A stretch of 64,000 nucleotides of DNA from Halolamina sediminis (GTDB taxonomy: Archaea > Halobacteriota > Halobacteria > Halobacteriales > Haloferacaceae), in contig NZ_CVUA01000001.1 in assembly GCF_001282785.1 (NCBI RefSeq), positions 1,612,001-1,676,000 of the forward strand, read 5' to 3'. Made by a program: the position numbers and the translations under genes. The notes beneath the pieces were generated by a model that was given only the letters and a program-made list of their open reading frames with translations, was not told the origin of the DNA and did no database searches. Numbering within the stretch: position 1 is the first letter of the stretch; every line of letters begins with the position of its first letter. This document shows, in pieces, positions 31,324 to 40,700 of this stretch.

Positions 31324-31817
31324 GCCGCCGGGAGGTCGTCGGCGATCGGCGGGGCCAGACCGTACTCGACTACGCCATCGGGATCGGGATCTTCCTCGTG
31401 GCGGTCACGTTCGTCGTCGCCACGATTCCGGGGATGTTCTCGCCGTTTCTCGGCGCGGGCGACACGCAGGTCGCCGACCGGACCGCCACCTCGCTGGCGA
31501 CCGAGCGGCTGGGCGCGCCCGACCAGCCGTACGTGCTCGATCGGGACTGCACGGTCGCGTTTTTCGAACAGCTGAACGGCAGCGACCCGCCGGCGGAGGG
31601 CTGCCGGTTCGACACGAACGCGACCACGCTGCAGGAGATGTTCGGCCTCGACTCCGGGCAGTCGGTCCAGATCCGGATCGAGAACACGACCGACACCGCG
31701 GCGCTCGGGACACACCAAGCGGGGGGCGAGCCGCCGAGCAGCGTCTCGGTGACGACCGCGCGGCGGGTCGTCTCGATCGACGGGGAGAACTACTGGCTGG
31801 AGGTGCGTGCGTGGTGA
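31320..31817 (+). CDS. Prepilin-like protein 1 (165 aa)
   Basis: Overlaps pilC by 4 bp (ATGA). The N-terminus has a class III signal: VVGDRRG, a cleavage site before QT, then the hydrophobic helix VLDYAIGIGIFLVAVTFVVA. PibD peptidase would cut after the Gly and leave Gln first. The remaining domain (with NATTLQEMF, VQIRIENTTDT, RRVVSIDGENYWLEVR) is exported. Two Cys residues (RDCTVAFF, GCRF) could form a disulfide. I recall this family as DUF7287, unverified. It is probably a minor pilin of this pilus. Confidence 0.75.
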   Translation: MSRREVVGDRRGQTVLDYAIGIGIFLVAVTFVVATIPGMFSPFLGAGDTQVADRTATSLATERLGAPDQPYVLDRDCTVAFFEQLNGSDPPAEGCRFDTNATTLQEMFGLDSGQSVQIRIENTTDTAALGTHQAGGEPPSSVSVTTARRVVSIDGENYWLEVRAW

Positions 31818-32428
31818 GCGACCGCGGGCAGGCCCGCACGCTGGAGGCGATCACCGCGGGGATGTTGCTGCTGGCCAGCATCGTGTTCGCGCTGCAGGTC
31901 ACGGCGGTCACGCCGCTGACCGGCAGCACGTCCAGCCAGCACATCGAGAACCAACAGGCCAAGCTCGCGGAGGGGATACTCGCGGCCGAAGCCGAGAGGG
32001 GCTCGGTCGTGCCGACGCTGCTCAGCTGGAACGAGGACGGCCACTTCGACGGCGCCGAGGCGGGCGGGTTCCACGGCGGCGGGCCGCCAACTGCGTTCGG
32101 GAACGGGCTCGATCGAACGCTCCGCGAGCGGAACATCGCGTTCAACGTGAAGGTGTACTACGTCACCGGGGAGGGGAGCCGTGACTCCGAGCTGCTGGTC
32201 GATCTGGGCTCGCCGTCGGACCACGCCTCGACGGCTACGCGCTCGTTTACGGTGTACGACGACGACGTGCTCCACCGCGTCAACGAGACGGCCCAGCGGG
32301 CCGAGCCCACGGCCACCACGCTGGAGAACACGTCGATGTCGAACAGCACGTATCTGGGGTACAACGTCGACCCGGACGGCCCCGTGTACAACGTGCTGGA
32401 GGTGGAGGTGGTCGTATGGCGGATGTAG
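31814..32428 (+). CDS. Prepilin-like protein 2 (204 aa)
   Basis: The GTG at 31814 overlaps the preceding stop (GTGA). A second in-frame GTG lies 3 bp earlier. The signal is MSDRG, cleavage before QARTLEA, then AITAGMLLLASIVFALQV. An unusual feature is polar residues (ARTLEA) inside the start of the helix. The exported domain (QQAKLAEGILAAEAERGSVV, FNVKVYYVTGEG, LLVDLGSPSDHA) is mixed alpha/beta. I recall this family as DUF7288, unverified. It probably pairs with the other minor pilins in the pilus tip or base. Confidence 0.72.
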   Translation: MSDRGQARTLEAITAGMLLLASIVFALQVTAVTPLTGSTSSQHIENQQAKLAEGILAAEAERGSVVPTLLSWNEDGHFDGAEAGGFHGGGPPTAFGNGLDRTLRERNIAFNVKVYYVTGEGSRDSELLVDLGSPSDHASTATRSFTVYDDDVLHRVNETAQRAEPTATTLENTSMSNSTYLGYNVDPDGPVYNVLEVEVVVWRM

Positions 32429-33375
32429 ACGACCGCGCCCAGCTGATGCTCGTCGGCGCGCTCGTGCTGGCGGTCATATTCGTGACGCTGGCGGTGTTGC
32501 TCAACGCCGCCATCTACACCGGCAACGTCGCCACCCGCGACCCGGGCCCGGGCACGGGCGAGGCGATCGAGTACGAGAACGAGGCGACAGCGATGGCGCG
32601 GACGACCGTCGGCGAGATCGACGGCGGCGGGAGCGCCACGTACGCGGAACTTCGCGGGAACTTCACCGACACCGTCGGCGATTGGAGTCGTGCCGCCGGC
32701 ACCCACGCAGTAGTGGGGCTGGTCGAGGCGAGACTGGAGAGCCGCTCCATGCAGAACGGAACCCGAATCACCCAAGCAAGCGACCGGAACTTCACGAGCG
32801 ACAGCGGCGCAAGGAATTGGACTGTCGCGAACGACAGCCGAGCCCGGGCGTTCCGGCTGAACGTCACCCAAGACTCGCTCGCCTCGACGGATACGCCCGT
32901 CGCCGACGGCGCCTTCCGGGTGACGTTCGACAACGGCACCGACGAGTGGGCCACCTACCTCCATCAGAGTGGGGGCGATACCGGCGACGTGGCGGTCAGC
33001 GTCGAAGATCCGGACGGGAATGTCGAGAGCTGTACGGTTGACCCCGGCTCAGACGACCGAGCAGTGGTGGACCTCACGGCCGGCACGATCGCCGGCGAGG
33101 ACTGCTCGGCGATGCAGTTCTTCGGTACCCTCTCCGGGGAGTACACGATCAGATACGTCGACGCGCTCGACGGCGGCGGGAACGAACAGGTCGTCGGCAC
33201 CTACGCCGTCGTGGTCGACCGCCGGCTGGACCGTCTCGAGACGGGCGCCGACGTCGTCGGGGAGCCGACGGCCACGCGAACGCTGTACAGCGCCGAACTC
33301 CGGGTGACGTACCGGACGTCGAACGTCTACTACCAGTCGGAGGTCCGGATCGCGCCGGGTGAGCCCGATGCGTGA
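32416..33375 (+). CDS. Prepilin-like protein 3 (319 aa)
   Basis: Starts with ATG at 32416 inside the 3' end of the previous gene (13-bp overlap). N-terminus MADVDDRAQLMLVGALVLAVIF fits a class III signal with cleavage before QLMLVG. The large exported domain is rich in Asn-x-Thr/Ser sequons (for example NFTDTV, NGTRIT, NFTSD, NVTQDS), fitting N-glycosylation. Two Cys residues (ESCTV, GEDCSAM) could pair. I recall this family as DUF7261, unverified. At 319 aa it is longer than a standard pilin, so it is more likely a minor or adhesive subunit. Confidence 0.72.
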   Translation: MADVDDRAQLMLVGALVLAVIFVTLAVLLNAAIYTGNVATRDPGPGTGEAIEYENEATAMARTTVGEIDGGGSATYAELRGNFTDTVGDWSRAAGTHAVVGLVEARLESRSMQNGTRITQASDRNFTSDSGARNWTVANDSRARAFRLNVTQDSLASTDTPVADGAFRVTFDNGTDEWATYLHQSGGDTGDVAVSVEDPDGNVESCTVDPGSDDRAVVDLTAGTIAGEDCSAMQFFGTLSGEYTIRYVDALDGGGNEQVVGTYAVVVDRRLDRLETGADVVGEPTATRTLYSAELRVTYRTSNVYYQSEVRIAPGEPDA

Positions 33376-33922
33376 GGACGCCCCGGCACCGGAGCCCGAC
33401 GCCTCGATCGCCGCGGACCGCCGCGGCGTCTCGACGGCGCTCGGCTACACGCTCACGCTCTCGATCACGGCGGTTCTGATCGCGGGGCTGTTGACTGCCG
33501 GCGGGACGCTGGTCGAGAACCAACAACGGGCGGTCGTCACCGACGAACTGACCGTGACCGGCCAACAGCTCGCCAGCGGCATCGAGGACGCCGACCGCCT
33601 CGCCGGCGCCGCGGACGGGGAGAACGGAACCGTCAGGGTGCGCGTTTGGCTCCCCGACGACGTGGGAACCGGCGGGGGGTACACGCTACAGTTGGTGAAC
33701 CGATCGGACGAAGCGGGCCAGCCAGCCAGCGGCACCATCGTCGTCACTGCCGAGAGCGTCGACGTGAGCCGGAACGTCAGCTTCCGGACCGAACACCCGG
33801 TCGCGAACGAAACACTATCCGGCGGCCCGGTGACGATCCGGGTCGCCGGCGACGGTGACGAGCAGGAACTGGTGGCTGCGCCGACTAACGAGAGCGGACT
33901 CGCTGGGGATGGTGGGTCGTGA
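33368..33922 (+). CDS. Prepilin-like protein 4 (184 aa)
   Basis: The ATG at 33368 overlaps the preceding gene by 8 bp; a GTG at 33359 is an alternative that adds three residues. The N-terminal polar region ends in ADRRG, with cleavage before VSTALGYTLTLSITAVLIAGLL. The exported beta-rich domain (TVRVRVWLPDDVGTGG, YTLQLVN, RNVSFRTEHPVANETL) has no Cys. I recall this family as DUF7266, unverified. Confidence 0.72.
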   Translation: MREDAPAPEPDASIAADRRGVSTALGYTLTLSITAVLIAGLLTAGGTLVENQQRAVVTDELTVTGQQLASGIEDADRLAGAADGENGTVRVRVWLPDDVGTGGGYTLQLVNRSDEAGQPASGTIVVTAESVDVSRNVSFRTEHPVANETLSGGPVTIRVAGDGDEQELVAAPTNESGLAGDGGS

Positions 33923-33986
33923 TATCTCCCCCGCTCAGCCGCCCCAGCGAGGGGAGCAACTATCCCCGTGGAGGTCGTATCCGGCG

Positions 33987-35405
33987 ATGATGCGAACGGA
34001 TCGTGGCGTCTCGAGCGTCGTCGGCGTGGTGTTACTGCTCGGTATCACCATCATCGGGACGGGCGCCGTCGTCGGCATCGGCTCGCAGGCGTTCGCCGAC
34101 GCCGAGCGGACGGCGACGACCTCACAAGCCGGCCACGCGCTCACGCAGTTCGACTCCAAAGCCGCGATCGTCGCGCTGGGGGAGAGTAGCTCCCAGCGCG
34201 TCGATCTCGGCCCCTCCGGCGACGGCGAGTTCGTCGCCGAGAACGACTCGGGCTGGCTTCGGGTCGTCCACCACAACGCCACCGGTAACGGGACCGAGAA
34301 GCAGATCTACAACGCCTCGCTGGGCTCAGTGAGCTACCGGAACGGCGACACGGAGATCGCCTATCAGGGCGGCGGGGTCTGGGAGCGCCGTGGCAACGGC
34401 AGCGTGATGCGCTCGCCGCCTGAGTTCAACTACCGCCGCGCGACGCTTACACTGCCCGCGATCAGGGTGACCTCCGAGGGGCAGGCGTCGGGCCGAACCA
34501 CCGCGGTCGTCACACAGAGTGAGGAGTCTCGGCGGGTGTTCCCCAACAGCTCCGCGTCCTACGACGACGGGACGGCGTACGACAACCCGATCACCACCGG
34601 GAACGTCACCGTCACCGTCCAGAGCCGCTTCTACGAGGGCTGGGCCGACTTCTTCCGGACCCGGACCAGCGGCAACGTGACCGTCGATCACGACAACCGG
34701 CGGGCGACTGTCGAGCTGATCACCCCCGACACGATCGGCGAGTTCCAATGGCTGCAGGTGGATTCGGAGGACGGGCTGACCGCCCGTGGAAAAGCCCCGG
34801 GACACACGCTCACGGAGTTCAACGTGACCCTCCAGCCAGACACGAACAAGAACGGGAAGCCGATCGGGAACACGTTCAACAGCCAAGAGGTGTACTTCAC
34901 GGTGAGCTCGGGCGAGAAGACCCTCGATTACACGATCGCGATCGACAAAGGCTGCCAACAGGGTGGCGGCACCGGGCCGATATCGGTAACCGTCACGTAT
35001 GGGAACGACACGACGACACAACGGTGGGAGAGCGGCGATACGTCCGCCATGAGCGGCCCCTTCCAGCTGGACTGCGACGGGGACGTTCCGCAGCTCGAAG
35101 CGGACTTCACGTCGGATCTGGACCTCGAGTACCAAGGGAGCGAGAACGTCACGTTCGATCACGAGGACGCCCCCGACGAGCCACGAACGTTTGAGTCCGG
35201 CGACTCGACCACGATCGAGCAGCTCTCGAACCACTACGTGGCGCTGCTCGGCGACGAGTTCACCGTCAGCGGCGAGCTGAAGAGCTCAGGCTCACAGCTC
35301 GACAAGACGGCCTCCACCGGCGTTCTCGACTACGAGACGGACGGTCGGAAGTACATCGCGTACCTCCACGTGACCGAAAACGAGATCGAAGTCGAGCTGG
35401 AGTAA
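33987..35405 (+). CDS. Prepilin-like protein 5, large (472 aa)
   Basis: ATG at 33987 or 33990. The signal is RTDRG with cleavage before VSSVVGVVLLLGITIIGTGAVV, very like haloarchaeal pilins. An in-frame ATG at 33909 would give 26 extra residues without a matching signal and is less likely. The exported domain is beta-rich with many sequons (NATGNGT, NASLGS, NGSVMR). After a conserved-looking core, a segment with CQQGGGTGPISVTVTYGND and QLDCDG provides two Cys residues. I recall this family as DUF7289, unverified. It is the last gene of the pilus operon and a candidate tip adhesin. Confidence 0.72.
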   Translation: MMRTDRGVSSVVGVVLLLGITIIGTGAVVGIGSQAFADAERTATTSQAGHALTQFDSKAAIVALGESSSQRVDLGPSGDGEFVAENDSGWLRVVHHNATGNGTEKQIYNASLGSVSYRNGDTEIAYQGGGVWERRGNGSVMRSPPEFNYRRATLTLPAIRVTSEGQASGRTTAVVTQSEESRRVFPNSSASYDDGTAYDNPITTGNVTVTVQSRFYEGWADFFRTRTSGNVTVDHDNRRATVELITPDTIGEFQWLQVDSEDGLTARGKAPGHTLTEFNVTLQPDTNKNGKPIGNTFNSQEVYFTVSSGEKTLDYTIAIDKGCQQGGGTGPISVTVTYGNDTTTQRWESGDTSAMSGPFQLDCDGDVPQLEADFTSDLDLEYQGSENVTFDHEDAPDEPRTFESGDSTTIEQLSNHYVALLGDEFTVSGELKSSGSQLDKTASTGVLDYETDGRKYIAYLHVTENEIEVELE

Positions 35406-35529
35406 TCGCCCGTTCACGGGCACTTTTTCGAATCGGCTGACATCGGCGCCTCTCGACAGCGCCGGCGCCTCACCGCGTCCCGCGGCAAACGTTTTTGGGC
35501 GCAGAGTTCTGACCTTCGAGTGAACACAC

Positions 35530-36087
35530 ATGTCTCAGGACTCAGAAACCGACGAGGACGTCAGTTCGGCGCGGGAACGGCTCGAGGAGGGTGCCGACAA
35601 GGCGATCGGCGAGTTCGATCAGGGCGTCGTCGACCTGCTTGCGTGGCTGCTCGACACCGAGACGCGCGCGCGGATCTACGTCTACCTGCGACAGCACCCC
35701 GACAGCACCAGCGATGAGGTCGCCGAGGGGACCGGGCTCTACCCGAGCACCGTCCGTGAGGCGCTCGCCGAACTCCACGAGGAGGGGACCGTCTCCCGCG
35801 GGAAGCGGGAGAGCGAGGGCGCCGGCAACAACCCCTACGAGTACGACGCGATCTCGCCCAGCGAGCTCGTCTCCGACGCGGTCGGGCAGGTCCAGAACCA
35901 GCTCAACGCCGTGTTCAACCTCGACGAGCGGCTCGATCGGGGCGAGACCGGCGACGACGGCGGGCCCGTGACGATCTCGGTCAGCGACGCCGACGATGGC
36001 GACGATCGGACGGACGAGGGCACCGACGATGGCGTGACCGACGACGCCGACGCGAGCGACTCGCCCGACCCCGCCGAGAGCGAATGA
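35530..36087 (+). CDS. Winged-helix transcriptional regulator (185 aa)
   Basis: A winged helix occupies about residues 35-95 (DLLAWLLDTETRARIYVYLRQHP, SDEVAEGTGLYPSTVREALAELHEEGTVSRG), with a basic wing (KRESEGAGNN) and a dimer-like helix (SDAVGQVQNQLNAVFNLDERL). The tail is very acidic. The ATG at 35530 is preceded by CAAACGTTTTTGGGC (about 35487-35501), a plausible TATA region. It resembles haloarchaeal ArsR/TrmB-type regulators. It lies 125 bp after the pilus operon on the same strand, so it could regulate it, but there is no direct sign. Confidence 0.8.
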   Translation: MSQDSETDEDVSSARERLEEGADKAIGEFDQGVVDLLAWLLDTETRARIYVYLRQHPDSTSDEVAEGTGLYPSTVREALAELHEEGTVSRGKRESEGAGNNPYEYDAISPSELVSDAVGQVQNQLNAVFNLDERLDRGETGDDGGPVTISVSDADDGDDRTDEGTDDGVTDDADASDSPDPAESE

Positions 36088-36123
36088 CTGCGCTTTAACA
36101 GTCGGCGGCCCGTTCCCCGGGGT

Positions 36124-36651
36124 ATGCAGGTCGCCATCGGGGGGACGTTCGACCCCGTTCACGACGGTCACCGGGAGCTGTTCCGCCGAGCGTTCGAGCT
36201 CGGCGACCTGACCGTCGGCCTCACGTCGGACGAGCTCGCCCCGGAGACACGCCACGTCGATCGGTACGTCCGCCCCTGGTCGGAGCGGAAGACCGATCTC
36301 GAAGCCGAACTCGAACCGCTGGCCGAGGAGTACGGCCGCGAGTTCGAGATCCGGACGCTGGAGGAGCCGACCGGTATCGCGACCGAGCCGCAGTTCGACG
36401 TCCTGATCGTCTCGCCGGAGACCCAGGAGGGCGGCGAACGGATCAACGAAATCCGGGAACAGCGGGGCCACGAGCCGCTCGACATCGAGGTCGTCGATCA
36501 CGTCCCCGCGGCGGACGGCGACCGGATCTCTTCGACGCGGATCGTCAGCGGCGAGATCGACCGCCACGGCAACCGCACGCCCGACCGGGAGGGACGCGGG
36601 AAGTTCCCGCCCGAAGGCACCGAGTCGGCCTCTTCCTGCGACGCCGAGTAG
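36124..36651 (+). CDS. coaD: Phosphopantetheine adenylyltransferase, archaeal type (175 aa)
   Basis: Nucleotidyltransferase fold with GGTFDPVHDGHRELF (the T/HxGH site) at residues 6-20 and the second ATP motif ISSTRIVSGEID at about residue 139. Archaeal PPAT is about 150-175 aa and distinct from bacterial CoaD. It joins ATP to 4'-phosphopantetheine in coenzyme A synthesis. It starts 36 bp after the regulator gene. The last 25 residues or so are a Gly/Glu-rich extension. Confidence 0.88.
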   Translation: MQVAIGGTFDPVHDGHRELFRRAFELGDLTVGLTSDELAPETRHVDRYVRPWSERKTDLEAELEPLAEEYGREFEIRTLEEPTGIATEPQFDVLIVSPETQEGGERINEIREQRGHEPLDIEVVDHVPAADGDRISSTRIVSGEIDRHGNRTPDREGRGKFPPEGTESASSCDAE

Positions 36652-36960
36652 CTACCACGTCGGCGGGCGAAAGCCCGCTTCCTCCAGCAGCGGTTTCCAG
36701 CGCTGCTGGACCGAGAGCCGCGACACGTCCATCGCGTCGGCGACCGCGGTCTGTGCGCGTTCCTCGCCGGACAGCAGCGCGGCCGCGTAGAGCGCGGCGG
36801 CCGCGACCGCGGGCTTGGAGCGCTCGCTCTCGGGGACGTTGCTCAGGAACAGGTCCTCGGCGGTCGATCTGGCGTCGGCGCCCAGTTCGAGGCTGTCGGC
36901 CGCGCGGTCGATCTCCGCGAGCCACCCCGCTTCTTCGACGCGATCACGGGCGCTGTACAC
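36652..36960 (-). CDS. Mini-TFB-like protein: single cyclin-type repeat (102 aa)
   Basis: GTG start at 36960, chosen because TTTATC on the minus strand (36985-36990) predicts a leaderless start there and upstream frame sequence is not family-like. The core ADSLELGADARSTAEDLFLSNVPESERSKPAVAAAALYAAALLSGEERAQ and VADAMDVSRLSVQQRWKPLLEEAG match one cyclin-type repeat of TFB/TFIIB. The N-terminal Zn ribbon and the second repeat are missing. It could compete with full TFBs or modulate transcription; no function is shown. It is convergent with coaD, immediately adjacent. Confidence 0.8.
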   Translation of the reverse strand: MYSARDRVEEAGWLAEIDRAADSLELGADARSTAEDLFLSNVPESERSKPAVAAAALYAAALLSGEERAQTAVADAMDVSRLSVQQRWKPLLEEAGFRPPTW

Positions 36961-36997
36961 GGTCGAACGTCGTCGTCCAGTCCGATAAACCGTCGGC

Positions 36998-37396
36998 CTA
37001 CAGATCGTGGTACGACTCGATTGCCGTGCGCCACGCCTCGGGGATGGGGACCGACTCCTCGGCGTCGCGGTCGTACGCCACTTGCACGCTCTCGACGCTC
37101 GCCGCGAGGTTCCCGTCGGCATCGCTGATCTCGTAGGTCATCGGGAGGCTGGACTCGCCGAGGCTGGGCACGTCGACCGCGACGGTGACGGGGCCGTCGT
37201 CGAGTTCGATCGGGCGGTGGTAGTCGATCTCGATGCGAGCGAGCACCGAGGAGACCGCCGAGAGGTCGGTGTCGAGCACGTCCGCGAAGTAGTCGACCCG
37301 GGCCTGTTCGGCGTAGCTGGCGTACACCGCGTTGTTGACGTGGCCCATCGCGTCGATATCACGAAAGCGCACGCCGACGGTGGTCTCGTAGCTCAT
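36998..37396 (-). CDS. Hotdog-fold acyl-CoA thioesterase (132 aa)
   Basis: 4HBT-type thioesterase. N-terminal VRFRDIDAMGHVNNAVYASYAEQARVDYF contains the catalytic Asp of the D-x-x-GHVNN motif. The rest fits the hotdog helix and sheet (ARIEIDYHRPIELDD, SLPMTYEI). Length (132 aa) is normal. It hydrolyses an acyl-CoA ester in the cytoplasm; the chain length is unknown. It lies 37 bp upstream of the mini-TFB gene on the same strand; the TATA box in the gap suggests separate transcription. Confidence 0.88.
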   Translation of the reverse strand: MSYETTVGVRFRDIDAMGHVNNAVYASYAEQARVDYFADVLDTDLSAVSSVLARIEIDYHRPIELDDGPVTVAVDVPSLGESSLPMTYEISDADGNLAASVESVQVAYDRDAEESVPIPEAWRTAIESYHDL

Positions 37397-37440
37397 GTGC
37401 CGACCTCGTCTGGCAGCGAAAAAGGGGCACCGATCCGGGC

Positions 37441-37632
37441 TCAGTCGTGTTCTTCGACGTCGGCGCCGGCGGCGTTGTTCTTCACGCTCTCGATCCCCTG
37501 GCGGGCTTTCTGCTTGCTCGCGTACCCCTCGCCGCTGTCGGCGACGATGTTGCCGTTGTCGTGGCGGAGCCGCCAGCGGTACTGCCCGGCGTCGTCCTCG
37601 TACAACTCGAAGGTGGCTTTTGACTCGGCCAT
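37441..37632 (-). CDS. DUF1508 (YegP-like) small protein (63 aa)
   Basis: A single DUF1508 repeat: ATFELYEDDAGQYRWRLRHDNGNIVADSGEGYASKQKARQGIESVKNNA, with the RWRL and GEGYASK signature. The ATG at 37632 starts MAESKATFEL and is preferred over longer frame extensions. Bacterial homologues often have two such repeats. The molecular role is unknown. The neighbouring thioesterase lies 44 bp downstream on the same strand. Confidence 0.88.
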   Translation of the reverse strand: MAESKATFELYEDDAGQYRWRLRHDNGNIVADSGEGYASKQKARQGIESVKNNAAGADVEEHD

Positions 37633-37767
37633 CAGTTGGTAATTACCCTCATACCTGAAACTTCTTCCGGCCCTGTCCTTCCCCGGCCACTTTCTGCCCC
37701 GAGGCCGCCGCCCGCATCGGCCACCGGAGGAGGTGTACTTTTCCCGATACTCGCGTAACACCGTCCC

Positions 37768-40700
37768 ATGGCAGCGGACCCGGACCCGTCGACAGACGGC
37801 GACTTCGACTACCACGGCGGCGAGGTGGCCCGGCCGGGGCTGCTCGACGATCTCGAGTCGCTCGTCGACGGCGACGTGCGCTTCGACAGCTACTCCCGAC
37901 AGCTCTACGCGACCGACGCCTCGGCGTACGAGGTAACGCCGATCGGGGTCGTATTCCCCGAGTCGACCGCGGACGTGGCCGCCGTCATCGAGTACTGCAG
38001 CGAGCGCGGGATCCCCGTGCTCCCTCGCGGCGGCGGCACCAGCCTCGCCGGGCAGACCGTCAACGAGGCGGTCGTCCTCGACTTCACCGCCGAGATGGAC
38101 GGGATCGGCGAGATCGACCCCGAAGCGGCGACCGCGACCGCCGAGCCCGGGGCGATCCTCGCCGAACTCAACGCCGCCTGCGAACCGCACGGGCTGAAGT
38201 TCGCGCCCGACCCCGCGTGGCGGGACAAGTCCGCCCTCGGCGGCGCGATCGGCAACAACTCCACCGGATCGCACTCGCTGAAGTACGGGAAGACCGACGC
38301 GTACGTGGAGTCCTGCGAGGCCGTGCTCGCCGACGGCACCGTGGCCGAACTCGGCGAGTCGCGCGTCGGCGATCTACGGGAGCGCGCGGACCCCGACGGC
38401 GACCTCCAGCAGCGGATCGCCGCGGACGTCGTCGACGTGCTCGACGACCACGCCGACGAGGTGCGCGAGCGGTACCCCGAACTCAAGCGGAACGTCTCGG
38501 GGTACAACCTCGACGTGCTGGTCGACGAAGCGACGGTCGACGGCGAGGTAGCCGACGACGCGACGGTCAACCTCGCGCGCCTGCTGGCGGGCAGCGAGGG
38601 GACGCTCGCGATCGTCACGGAAGCGACCGTCTCGCTCGAACCGATCCCCGAGACCAAGGCCGTCGCGCTGCTGGCGTACGGCGACCTGCTCTCGGCGATG
38701 GAGGACGTGAGCGCGGTGCTCGAACACGACCCCGCGGCCGTCGAGGTGATGGACGACACGCTGCTCGACCTCGCGCGGGACACCCAGGAGTTCGGCGACG
38801 TAGTGGGGATGCTCCCCGAAGGCACCGACTCGGCGCTGCTCGTGGAGTTCTACGCCGGGAGCGGCGACGCGGGGCGGCAGAAGGTCGCCGACCTGCTCGC
38901 CGACCGTCGGCCGGGGACCACTACCGCGGCGGAACCGAGCGACCACCCGCCGAGCGCCGGCGACCCCGTCCGTGCCGACGCGGCGATGGAGGCCCACGAC
39001 GAGACTACACGGGAGCGGTTCTGGAAGATGCGCAAGGCTGGGATGCCGATCCTGCTCTCCAGAACGACCGACGAGAAACACCTCTCGTTCATCGAGGACT
39101 GTGCGGTGCCCCCCGAGAAGCTCCCCGAGTACACCCGCCGCTTCCAGCAGGTCCTCGCGGACCACGACACGTTCGCCTCGTTCTACGCCCACGCCGGCCC
39201 GGGAGTGCTCCACGTCCGGCCGCTGATCGGGACGAAGACCGACGCCGGCGTCGAGCGCTTCGAGTCGATCGCCGACGCGGTCAGTGACATCGTCGTCGAC
39301 CTCGGGGGCAGCGTCTCCGGGGAACACGGCGACGGCCGGGCCAGAACGCAGTGGAACCGGAAGCTGTACGGACAGGAGCTTTGGGAGGCGTTCCGCGACC
39401 TCAAGTCGGCGTTCGACCCCGACTGGCTGCTGAACCCGGGACAGGTCTGCGGCTACGCGCCCGACGAGCAACGGCCCGGGTCGCTGCCCGAACGCGCCGA
39501 CGCCGTGGCGATGACCGAGCACCTCCGGTTCGACCCGGAGTACGAGTTCGACGCCGGCTTCGACCCCGAACTCCGCTGGGAGAACGACAACGGGTTCCAG
39601 GGGATGGCGGAGCTCTGTCACGGCTGCGGCGGCTGTCGCGGCGGGCAGGAGACCACCGGCGGGGTGATGTGTCCGACCTACCGCGCGGCCGACGAGGAGA
39701 TTCAGGCCACCCGCGGCCGGGCGAACCTGCTCCGGCAGGCGATGAGCGGCGACCTCCCCGAGGAGGAGATCTTCACCGAGGAGTTCGAGGACGAGGTGCT
39801 CGATCTCTGTATCGGCTGTAAGGGCTGTGCGAAGGACTGCCCGAGCGAGGTGGACATGGCGAAGATGAAGACCGAGATCGAGCACGCGCGCCACGAGCGC
39901 GAGGGGAGCAGCCTCCGGGAGCGACTGTTCGCCAACGTCGACACGCTCTCGCGGATCGGCAGCCGGCTCGCGCCGCTGTCGAACGTCGCCGCGAGGCTCC
40001 CGGGCGCGCGCTGGGCGATGGAGAAGACCGTCGGCATCGCGGCCGACCGGAGCCTGCCGACGTTCCACCGCGAGAGCTTCGCCGACTGGATGGCCGATCG
40101 CGAGCCGGCGGTCCCCGAAAGCGAGGCCGAGCGGAAAGCAGTCGTACTCCCGGACACCCACACGAACTACAACGCCCCCGAACAGGGCAAGGCGGCGGTC
40201 CGGGTGCTCGAAGCGGCCGGCGTCCACGTCCGACTGGCGGAAAAAGCGGGCTCCAGCGGCCGGCCGCCGCTCTCGAAGGGGTTCGTCGACGAGGCGCGTG
40301 AGCAGGCCCGCGAGAACGTCGACGCGCTCGCCCCGAAGGTCGCCGACGGCTGGGACGTGGTCGTCGTCGAGCCGTCCGACGCGGTGATGCTCCAGTCCGA
40401 TTACCACGATCTGCTGGCCGGCGACGACGTGGCGGCCGTCTCGAACGCTACCTACGGCGTCTTCGAGTACCTCGACGCGTTCCGCCTCGACGACGGCCTC
40501 GACGCGGCGGGCGAGGGGGAACTCGTCTACCACGGCCACTGCCACCAGAAAGCGAGCACGAAGGATCACCACGCGGTCGGCGTGCTCCGCCGGGCCGGCT
40601 TCGAAGTCGACCCGCTGGACTCCACTTGCTGTGGAATGGCCGGGAGCTTCGGTTACGAGGCCGAACATCTCTCGATGAGCAGAGCGATCGGCCGGATGCT

